Positions 45,005 to 51,211 of a stretch of 64,000 nucleotides of DNA are shown piece by piece. The position numbers and the translations under genes are program-made. The DNA is from an uncultured Anaerobutyricum sp. (GTDB taxonomy: Bacteria; Bacillota; Clostridia; Lachnospirales; Lachnospiraceae). Within the stretch, counting starts at the first letter, position 1, and every line of letters starts with the position of its first letter. The DNA lies in assembly GCF_934307085.1 (NCBI RefSeq), contig NZ_CAKRCF010000002.1, positions 50,468-114,467 of the forward strand, written 5' to 3'. A model generated the notes under the pieces. It worked only from the letters and a program-made list of their open reading frames with translations. It did not search any database and was not told where the DNA came from.

Positions 45005-45099
45005 AAAAATGCGATATATCACACAACATATTTTCTTCCAAAAAGACATAAGCATATCTCCATGCAATCAATATGAAGTCATAAATATATCGCATTTTT
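45005..45099. terminator. Long-loop hairpin between convergent genes
   Basis: Perfect 15-bp arms (45005-45019 AAAAATGCGATATAT, 45085-45099) with a 65-base loop; both sides have A/T runs, so it can terminate the XRE gene and the L,D-transpeptidase gene. The loop holds a GCAT/ATGC mini-stem but not the core of the four related elements. Confidence 0.7.
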
Positions 45100-45143
45100 C
45101 AATTATTATAAAAACTGCACCTACCTTGTATCCATCACATTTT

Positions 45144-46514
45144 CTACCAGTGAACTACTACTGGATAGGTTGATTCGATATTATTATAAATCTTTTGTAC
45201 TGCACTTCTTGGTGTATTTACGCATCCATGAGAACCGTCATAAGTAAATATTCCTCCACCATAACTTCCACGCCATGAAGAATCGTGAATTCCTACACCA
45301 ATCTGAATAAATGGTAACCAGTAATCTACATGAGATGCATAGCCCTGACCAGTTAATGTATAGTCTGTTGTTTTATAAAGAATATAATAAACGCCTGTTG
45401 GTGTACCATGCCCCTTACTGATATCTCCTGTTACAACGTCTGTAGACACCAAAATCTTTCCATTCTTATAAAACCACATATGTTGCTCACCTAAACTTAC
45501 CTCTACATAAGTATTTCCGATATCAAACTTTTTACGACTCTTTGCTCTGTGAGCATATTCTGGTTTCTTTTTAACAGACTTTCCTTGTTTGATTGTTTTT
45601 ACAAGATTTTTTGTTTCTGCTTCCTGGTCAATTTTCCATCCATAAGTACCACCACTGACTTTTACATCGTTACCACAAATGGATTTAAAATGCCTCTCCA
45701 TTCCAACAGTATCATACTTTTTCGCAAGCTTTTTAATATATTTTGCTGCCATTTCGCTATGAACTTTTACTTCATGCTTATCTGTCTCATAAAGCCATTT
45801 ACTAAAATCCCTTCCAGTCAGTTCTTCTGTTCTATCATCAAAATCATAGGTTATCGTTTCCTGAACATATTTATTCAAATTTTTGTTCGCTTCTACAACT
45901 TCTTTTGTATCCTTTTTATATACAGGATTCTTATAGCAATCCTCTTTTTCTATATCTATCGATTGATTCATATTGATAATTGCTTCTTTTAAAATCGGCT
46001 TAAACATTTTTCTTTTTACAGTGTTTCCATAAACCTCTGGTACAATGCTATAACTATTGGAAGCCTCATCATAAGCAGAATAAGCATCTACAGGTGCTAC
46101 TACCATTTTCTTATTAAAGGCATTCAAACTTTTATATGTATTATTAAAAGCCGTATTATCCATTGTTAACGTAATAGCATCTTTATAATTCTGAGACTGG
46201 AACAACGCTATTATCCATGCATATCCCTTCTGTCCAGTCTTAATCTTCTCCAACTTTCCGTCATCTTCAAATTTTAATCCTACCTGAGAAGATACAATCG
46301 TCTCTTTCTTTTGGTTTCTTTCCTTGATAGTGATCTTATATGCCTTAATCTCTTCCTTTATCAGCTCTTTTGTTTTTGAAACACTTCGAAATCCACAGGA
46401 ATATCCATTTACCTTTGTTCCTATAAAATAATGATACTGAAAAAAAACAGATATAAGAGCATATATAACAATGACAACAGTCACTGCCAGTCCAATTTTT
46501 TTCTTCTTGTCCAT
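45144..46514 (-). CDS. L,D-transpeptidase (YkuD) with peptidoglycan-binding domain
   Basis: The start is at 46514, where AGGAGGAAAGCAAGA precedes the ATG; the 46553 ATG lacks one. 456 residues: an N-terminal membrane anchor (KIGLAVTVVIVIYALISVFF), a long extracellular region resembling the PG_binding_4 domain (about 50-310, with KFDIGNTYVEVSLGEQHMW at the junction), and the YkuD catalytic domain ending with the active site YDGSHGCVNTP (His, Ser-His-Gly-Cys). It forms 3-3 crosslinks in peptidoglycan or attaches proteins to it. It stands alone and is convergent with the XRE regulator. Confidence 0.92.
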   Translation of the reverse strand: MDKKKKIGLAVTVVIVIYALISVFFQYHYFIGTKVNGYSCGFRSVSKTKELIKEEIKAYKITIKERNQKKETIVSSQVGLKFEDDGKLEKIKTGQKGYAWIIALFQSQNYKDAITLTMDNTAFNNTYKSLNAFNKKMVVAPVDAYSAYDEASNSYSIVPEVYGNTVKRKMFKPILKEAIINMNQSIDIEKEDCYKNPVYKKDTKEVVEANKNLNKYVQETITYDFDDRTEELTGRDFSKWLYETDKHEVKVHSEMAAKYIKKLAKKYDTVGMERHFKSICGNDVKVSGGTYGWKIDQEAETKNLVKTIKQGKSVKKKPEYAHRAKSRKKFDIGNTYVEVSLGEQHMWFYKNGKILVSTDVVTGDISKGHGTPTGVYYILYKTTDYTLTGQGYASHVDYWLPFIQIGVGIHDSSWRGSYGGGIFTYDGSHGCVNTPRSAVQKIYNNIESTYPVVVHW

Positions 46515-46584
46515 TCTTGCTTTCCTCCTGTCTGAAATTATATGTTTATTCAATATACATCAAAATGAAGTATACCGATTGTTG

Positions 46585-46607
46585 GAATACTTTTTCAAAC
46601 ACGGTCT
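46585..46607 (-). repeat. Dispersed repeat, single end
   Basis: On the minus strand AGACCGTGTTTGAAAAAGTA, one end of the dispersed palindromic repeat, upstream of the L,D-transpeptidase gene. Confidence 0.5.
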
Positions 46608-46686
46608 AGTATAGTTCATTTTTCTTCAGGAAACAAGCGAAAAAAAGTAGAAAAACGGCTCCTTTTATCCGCAATTTGTATACATT

Positions 46687-46715
46687 TTGACGCTATATCT
46701 CTTTTGTGCTATACT
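46687..46715 (+). promoter_or_regulatory. Promoter of the HExxH gene
   Basis: TTGACG (46687-46692), a 17-base spacer and TATACT (46710-46715), near consensus. The leader is about 47 bases. Confidence 0.78.
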
Positions 46716-46768
46716 GATTAATAATAAAAGGGAAGGTAGGCTCTGTCTGGGCTTAAAGGGGCAGTATT

Positions 46769-47593
46769 ATGAAAAAGACAATTAATAGAATTATGAATTC
46801 TTATATTCAATTCTTTAAAGTAAAGAATTTAAATGTTCAGATTGTACTGACAGATGATATGTATACCTGTCAGAAAAAATATGGTTTTAATAACGAAGAT
46901 TCCAAGAGTCTTGATGAAGCTACTGCCCGCAAGAACTGGAAACACGTAGCCGCATGCATGAAGTATCCCAAACATATGGATGAACCATTTACACTTATTT
47001 TTAAGGAACCCTATTTAAGACGTTCCCCTATTTGCGAGATATACCGCCTTGTTTTCCATGAACTGACCCATATTTGTGACTATAAAGATTATGCCTGTCT
47101 GAATCACCTTACCTCCTATAAACAGTTATTTGACGATCCTGAAACTGTACTGTTTCAGCACTGGTCAGAATATCATGCTGAACGAAGAGGATATGCTGCA
47201 TGGTTAAAACATCGCTATGGTATTCGCGTTAAATATGATATTAATAACAGTAAAATAGATATCTTACATAAAGAAACAATAAGCAATATTCAATATTACG
47301 GAGAGCATTATACTAATACTGCTGAATATGGCTCTACACGTCAGATTTATTTCACAATGCACCTTCTGGCACGTATGAGTATCTGGATGCAGATTCTTCC
47401 TTATCATATGAGTGATATCTTATCCAAAGATCCATTTGATTACAAAGGAATTGAATGGATCAAGAAGCTTATGTACCTTTTCCATAAGTATCCAAGCATC
47501 GATCAGATGAACTCTCACTTTATGGATATTGCCCGAATTGTCGCTGAGAACTTCTCACTTTCCCAAGAAGAAATCTGGCAAAAGGTATCTTGA
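46769..47593 (+). CDS. Putative HExxH zinc metallopeptidase-like protein
   Basis: 274 residues without a signal peptide or membrane segment. The zincin motif is clear: VFHELTHICDY (H97-E98-H101), followed about 33 residues later by HWSEYHAERRGYA, where E134 or E138 may be the third ligand. The rest is basic and helical. The layout resembles intracellular minimal gluzincins or ImmA-like proteins, but no close family is recognised. AAAGGGGCAG precedes the ATG. It is followed by the third long-arm element, in the same orientation. Confidence 0.65.
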   Translation: MKKTINRIMNSYIQFFKVKNLNVQIVLTDDMYTCQKKYGFNNEDSKSLDEATARKNWKHVAACMKYPKHMDEPFTLIFKEPYLRRSPICEIYRLVFHELTHICDYKDYACLNHLTSYKQLFDDPETVLFQHWSEYHAERRGYAAWLKHRYGIRVKYDINNSKIDILHKETISNIQYYGEHYTNTAEYGSTRQIYFTMHLLARMSIWMQILPYHMSDILSKDPFDYKGIEWIKKLMYLFHKYPSIDQMNSHFMDIARIVAENFSLSQEEIWQKVS

Positions 47594-47623
47594 TAAATTC
47601 TGTTTTATTTGGCTAAACAGAAG

Positions 47624-47740
47624 AAAGCCAGTCTCCCTATATTATGCAAAAATGCTCCATAGCACTACATTCTTAATGCATGCCCGCATTAAGAGCTTGC
47701 TCTAAAGCATATTTTTACATAATATAGACAGACTGGCTTT
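47624..47740 (+). terminator. Long-arm structured 3' element, copy 3, with terminator
   Basis: Arms AAAGCCAGTCT-CCTATATTATG (47624-47646) and CATAATATAG-AGACTGGCTTT (47718-47740), complementary apart from a two-base mismatch, then TTTTT. The core has GCTCCATAGCACTACAT, an inner stem CTTAATGC/GCATTAAG, and GCTTGCTCTAAAGC. It is the third copy of the family and the best terminator among them. It begins 31 bases after the HExxH gene. Confidence 0.75.
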
Positions 47741-47832
47741 TTTGGCAACTAAAGCAAAACCAGAAGTTTCGATTTTGGGTAAGAGATAATAAAATGGAGG
47801 CCAATGAGTCTTTTAATGGAAGGAGCATAAAA

Positions 47833-48384
47833 ATGGAGTTTTTAGATATTAGAGATAAAAAGGGAAATCCAACAGGAGAAGTAAAAGAGCGTTCTCTAGT
47901 TCATGCAGATGGAGATATTCATGGAACTTCTCATGTATGGATTGTTCGGAAAAATGAAAAAGGAAGTTACGATTTATTATTACAAAAGCGCAGTGAACAT
48001 AAAGATGCTTTTCCGGGCTGTTATGACATTTCTTCTGCAGGACATTTACCCACAGGACAAGATTATCTTGCTTCTGCATTAAGGGAACTGGAAGAAGAAC
48101 TTGGAATTAAGGCAACGTCTGAACAACTTCATTTCATGGGGCTCCATGAGGGCTGTTGCGAGGAAATATTTTATGGCAAGCCTTTTAAAAATCATGAAAT
48201 CAGTCATGTTTATTTGTACCAGGAACCTGTTAATATAGAAGATTTAACCTTACAGGAAGAAGAAGTGCAAGAAGTCTGCTGGCTTGATTTCGAGAAGTGC
48301 TGTGAAAAAGTAGAAGCAGGGGATAAAGGGTACTGTCTATTTCCAGATGAACTTTCAATGATAAAAAAATATTTACAATTCTAA
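47833..48384 (+). CDS. Nudix hydrolase (YfcD/IDI-like)
   Basis: The start is set at 47833 because GGAAGGAGCATAAAA precedes that ATG; an earlier ATG at 47794 has a weaker context. 183 residues. The Nudix box reads GHLPTGQDYLASALRELEEE then LGI; the first Glu of GX5E is Gln, while the catalytic REUXEE part is intact. HVWIVRK and QKRSEHKDAFPGCYD are typical of the isopentenyl-diphosphate-isomerase-like/YfcD branch. The substrate is unknown. It is preceded by a terminator and followed by a strong hairpin, so it is monocistronic. Confidence 0.88.
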   Translation: MEFLDIRDKKGNPTGEVKERSLVHADGDIHGTSHVWIVRKNEKGSYDLLLQKRSEHKDAFPGCYDISSAGHLPTGQDYLASALRELEEELGIKATSEQLHFMGLHEGCCEEIFYGKPFKNHEISHVYLYQEPVNIEDLTLQEEEVQEVCWLDFEKCCEKVEAGDKGYCLFPDELSMIKKYLQF

Positions 48385-48406
48385 TTTTCCATAAAAAAGA
48401 GGACGA

Positions 48407-48480
48407 AAATAGTAATTTACCGCAGGTGAAACAGACGAGCTAACGAAGATCGGTAGTTTTACCTGCGGTAAATTCTATTT
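48407..48480 (+). terminator. Terminator hairpin of the Nudix gene
   Basis: AATTTACCGCAGGT (48414-48427) pairs with ACCTGCGGTAAATT (48461-48474), extended outward by AAATAG/CTATTT. The loop of 33 bases has its own small stem. There is no strong U tract. Confidence 0.7.
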
Positions 48481-48485
48481 AAAAT

Positions 48486-48614
48486 AAAAAAAACGCATCG
48501 ACGTCATCATTATGACTCGATACGCACCATATGAAATCTGCAAAGCAGTTAAAGGGGAAAATTAAGATTTATATTTAAGGTCTCACCACAAAGGCTTAAC
48601 TCTTTTTTTCAACG
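48486..48614 (-). ncRNA. Probable orphan small RNA
   Basis: On the minus strand TTGAAA (48643-48648), a 16-base spacer and TATAAT (48621-48626) predict a start near 48614. About 129 nt later GCGTATCGAGTCAT pairs with ATGACGTCGATGCG (48494-48525), followed by eight U and more. No plausible reading frame lies between. Inside are TTAAG/CTTAA and CTGC-TTT-GCAG stems and a GGTGAGACC segment. The next gene in this direction is convergent, so this is not a leader. It matches no RNA class I recognise. Confidence 0.6.
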
Positions 48615-48906
48615 TTTCTTATTATATAATATTTTTCTTTTTTTTCAATTCACAATCTTCACAAAAAAATATCTATCTACATCTTTTTTGTTAGATAATT
48701 TCACATCCTACTAATGTTTATTATCAAAATTGCCCTTAATTCTTGATTTTCAGACATTTTTATTGTATCTCTTTTTCTTAACCACATGTCAAAAAAATTT
48801 CTATTTCTGCCCGAAAAATAGCCGAAGTTAGTGTATTATCCTCTATTCAAATAGATTTTCTTTTGTTATAATAAAATAACAGAATTTAAGTTGGGAGGGA
48901 AACAAT

Positions 48907-49014
48907 ATGCAACATATGACGTTAAATAAGATTTCAATTGAACACATTACACTCGAACATATCGGTTTTGTTCATCACGGATTCGGCGTTGACTTACCTG
49001 ATTATCTTCTGTAA
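48907..49014 (+). CDS. 35-residue peptide of unknown function
   Basis: The short frame begins MQHMTLNKISIEHI and ends HHGFGVDLPDYLL, with an excellent ribosome binding site (TTGGGAGGGAAACAAT). A TATAAT box lies 35 bases upstream. The peptide is amphipathic, with four His in 35 residues, no Cys and no signal peptide. It is followed by a small hairpin (near 49020-49047) and then the fourth long-arm element with a U tract, so it sits in a complete transcription unit. It could be a signalling or leader-type peptide, a small regulator or a toxin. No family is recognised. Confidence 0.6.
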   Translation: MQHMTLNKISIEHITLEHIGFVHHGFGVDLPDYLL

Positions 49015-49045
49015 GAGTAATTTTGTTTCTTTAAAAGAAACAAAG

Positions 49046-49138
49046 AAGTCATTATGTAAAACTGTCTTATATCACTGCATGATAAATGTCTGATACATAT
49101 ATCGCTTGTTCTAAGTCACAGTTATTACATAATGACTT
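49046..49138 (+). terminator. Long-arm structured 3' element, copy 4, with terminator
   Basis: Arms AAGTCATTATGTAA (49046-49059) and TTACATAATGACTT (49125-49138), extended inside by ACTGT/ACAGT, then TTTTTT. The core has TATATCACTGCAT, an inner stem GATA/TATC with an A-A mismatch and then ATGT/ACAT, and GCTTGTTCTAAGTC. It aligns closely with copy 3 (CACT-CAT, AATG, GCTTG-TCTAA) although the stems differ. Confidence 0.7.
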
Positions 49139-49166
49139 TTTTCGTTCCTATCTTTAATAAATTATA

Positions 49167-49192
49167 AAACGTATTTGAAAAATGCTTTCGTC
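49167..49192 (+). repeat. Dispersed repeat, single end
   Basis: AACGTATTTGAAAAATGCTT then TCGTC, a copy of the GCGTGTTTGAAAAATGC repeat end, just downstream of the fourth long-arm element. Confidence 0.55.
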
Positions 49193-49209
49193 TTTTTCCC
49201 AATAACCTA

Positions 49210-49833
49210 CTATTTAATATTCTTCAACGCTACTATTCCACCTTTCTTATACATTCCTGTATTCCAGAGTCGTTTAAAATCAACAGAAAGAGCCTCCCCA
49301 TATGTATGATAATTTAAGTAAACTCTTTCTTCTTTATTCGGACCTTCTTCTATCTTATATCCCGTTATACAAAACCAATGCCAGTTTAAATCCTTAAATT
49401 CCTTATCTCGGTGTCGAAGCATGAGATAAATGACTGGAAGATTTCTCTCTATTGCTTTCTCCACAAAAGATTTCGCTTCCTCATACGATCTATCCCCATC
49501 TAATATCTCAAATTCTGCCTGATATCCACAATCCTTTAAATATTGTCCACATCCATCTGTAAACATAGAAAGTTTTGTTACCCCTCCGACTCTTGGGTGA
49601 ATGTAAGGTTTCATCTTCATAGAGAAGTCTACATATTCTTTTTTGGTAAGATTTAATGCATCTCCAGGATAACATTTTTTTAATCCAAAGTTTCTTTCCA
49701 GGCAAATGGATAAATCGCAGGCAGCTAATGCACCACAACCACCGAGATACATCCAGAAGTCTGTACACCATTCCTGGTTACCGCCAGGTGTTCCTTCTAT
49801 CTGAAAATAATCAATGTTTTTCTCTCGTTTCAT
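49210..49833 (-). CDS. C39/papain-like cysteine peptidase fold protein
   Basis: 207 residues, no signal peptide. A probable catalytic triad can be read: C33 in YLGGCGALAACD, H152 in LNWHWFCITGY and N174 in VYLNYHTYG. This is the order and spacing of small papain-like C39_2 proteins. Unlike the two other C39-like proteins in the window it seems cytoplasmic. The substrate is unknown; it could be a peptidase, an amidase or an acyltransferase. It is convergent with the 35-residue peptide gene, and a functional link is only a guess. The probable ribosome binding site AGGAACACTTT precedes the ATG. Confidence 0.72.
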   Translation of the reverse strand: MKREKNIDYFQIEGTPGGNQEWCTDFWMYLGGCGALAACDLSICLERNFGLKKCYPGDALNLTKKEYVDFSMKMKPYIHPRVGGVTKLSMFTDGCGQYLKDCGYQAEFEILDGDRSYEEAKSFVEKAIERNLPVIYLMLRHRDKEFKDLNWHWFCITGYKIEEGPNKEERVYLNYHTYGEALSVDFKRLWNTGMYKKGGIVALKNIK

Positions 49834-49947
49834 AAAGTGTTCCTCATTTACTACTTTTCCAATTTCTATATTTTCATATTATTTCTTATATACTTTTTAT
49901 TCTTTACTATAAATAGCTATTAAAAAGTAATTCTTAATTTTATCTTG

Positions 49948-50487
49948 TCATGACATAATTAAATTGGTTATCGCCACACTTGCTACCGCTCCTGCTATTG
50001 TCGCAAACATCGCCCCAGGAAGTGTCCAGCGTGTTTTTTTTACCTGAATACTCATATAATAAATTGTAATTGTATAGACTACTGTTTCTGTACAGCTCAT
50101 CATTATAGAAATAATCATTCCAATACTTGAATCCGGACCATATTCCTTAAATATATCAAGGACAAAACTGACCGCTGCCGATGAAGAAAATATTCTTACA
50201 ATAAATATCGGGATGACTTCTACAGGAATATGTAAAAGCTTTCCCGCAGGAGCAAGCAAGTCTGAAAGAGAATCTAATGCTCCTGATGCACGAAAGATTC
50301 CTATCGAAACAAGTAGTGCTATCATTGTAGGAGCGATTTTGATAACAATTTGAAATCCTTCTTTTGCACCTTTTAGAAAGCTTTCATATACATCGATGCG
50401 ATTAAAAAATCCATATACAACAATATAAAACATGGTAAACGGCACGATAAAATCAGAAAAATAAAGAAGAAACTTCACTACATCCAC
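49948..50487 (-). CDS. spmB: Spore maturation protein B
   Basis: 179-residue membrane protein with about five hydrophobic segments and the nucleoside-recognition/gate motif region (FLKGAKEGFQIVIKIAPTMI ... FIVRIFSSSAAVSFVLDIF). In Bacillus, SpmA and SpmB are needed for normal spore-core dehydration. The start overlaps the end of spmA by 10 bases, and its ribosome binding site AACGGAGGTGG lies within spmA, so translation is coupled. Confidence 0.92.
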   Translation of the reverse strand: MDVVKFLLYFSDFIVPFTMFYIVVYGFFNRIDVYESFLKGAKEGFQIVIKIAPTMIALLVSIGIFRASGALDSLSDLLAPAGKLLHIPVEVIPIFIVRIFSSSAAVSFVLDIFKEYGPDSSIGMIISIMMSCTETVVYTITIYYMSIQVKKTRWTLPGAMFATIAGAVASVAITNLIMS

Positions 50488-51194
50488 CTCCGTTTCTTCT
50501 TATTTTTTCTATTATATTTTTTTCCATTGTATCTTACCATTTCCATCATTTTAATGAATACAATTCCTGCTAGCGTAGAAATCATTGTTGCACAGATTGC
50601 CGGAAGTACCACCGCGGTCGGGTTCACTGAACCGTACTGGCTCCGATAAGCAATCATGTTGATAGGTACAAGCTGCAACGACGAAATATTTAACACCAGA
50701 AAAGCACACATCATATCGGAAGCTCTGCTTTTATCTGATGTCCCATTTCTATCTGATATCTCAGAAACGTTAGACAGCTTCGATGAACTGCCTTCTCGAT
50801 AATTTTCTGTATACTTATTTCTTCCTTGCTCCAGTTTTTGCAACTCCCGCATCGCCTTAATCCCTGCCGGAGTTGCCGCCCAGCCAAGTCCAAGAATGTT
50901 AGCTGCCATATTGGCTGCAATATATTCATTTGCCTTATGACGAGGTGGTATCTCTGGAAACAGCCAGTGAATAAACGGATATATTGCTCTTGCAATCTTT
51001 TTCATAAGACCACTTTTTACCGCAATTTCCATCATACCGTTCCAAACGCCGATAACTCCAAGCATAAAAATACATAAATTCACAGCCTCTGTCGAGGATG
51101 AAATAAAACTTTCTGTTATCTGTCCCATTGTTCCATGAAATGCCGCAAACAAAATTCCACCAGCAATCATAATTACCCACAATATATTCAGCAT
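50478..51194 (-). CDS. spmA: Spore maturation protein A
   Basis: 238 residues with several membrane helices and the nucleoside-recognition domain (LGVIGVWNGMMEIAVKSGLM ... NMAANILGLGWAATPAGIKA). A hydrophilic insert of about 45 residues (about 125-168, Ser/Asn/Asp-rich) splits the domain and makes it longer than Bacillus SpmA (about 196 residues). It overlaps spmB downstream and starts 17 bases after the diguanylate cyclase gene. It supports a spore-forming ancestry. Confidence 0.92.
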   Translation of the reverse strand: MLNILWVIMIAGGILFAAFHGTMGQITESFISSSTEAVNLCIFMLGVIGVWNGMMEIAVKSGLMKKIARAIYPFIHWLFPEIPPRHKANEYIAANMAANILGLGWAATPAGIKAMRELQKLEQGRNKYTENYREGSSSKLSNVSEISDRNGTSDKSRASDMMCAFLVLNISSLQLVPINMIAYRSQYGSVNPTAVVLPAICATMISTLAGIVFIKMMEMVRYNGKKYNRKNKKKRRWM

Positions 51195-51211
51195 AAACCA
51201 CTCAAACTCTC

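Larger units (their letters stand above)
48385..48906. other. 522-bp region with hairpin, probable small RNA and peptide promoter
   Basis: From left to right: the Nudix gene hairpin (48407-48480), a minus-strand RNA unit (48486-48614, promoter to 48648), AT-rich sequence without recognised content (48650-48840), and a weak plus-strand promoter (48844-48872) for the 35-residue peptide gene. Confidence 0.6.

Noticed and set aside
45005..45099. Fifth member of the long-arm element family
   Set aside because: It has the same arm and loop size, but the loop lacks the shared flanks; its GCAT/ATGC mini-stem has the opposite order.
48486..48614. Assignment of the small RNA as 6S RNA or a GEMM (c-di-GMP) riboswitch
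   Set aside because: The open-complex-like bubble of 6S and the conserved GEMM core are not visible, and no gene lies downstream on that strand.
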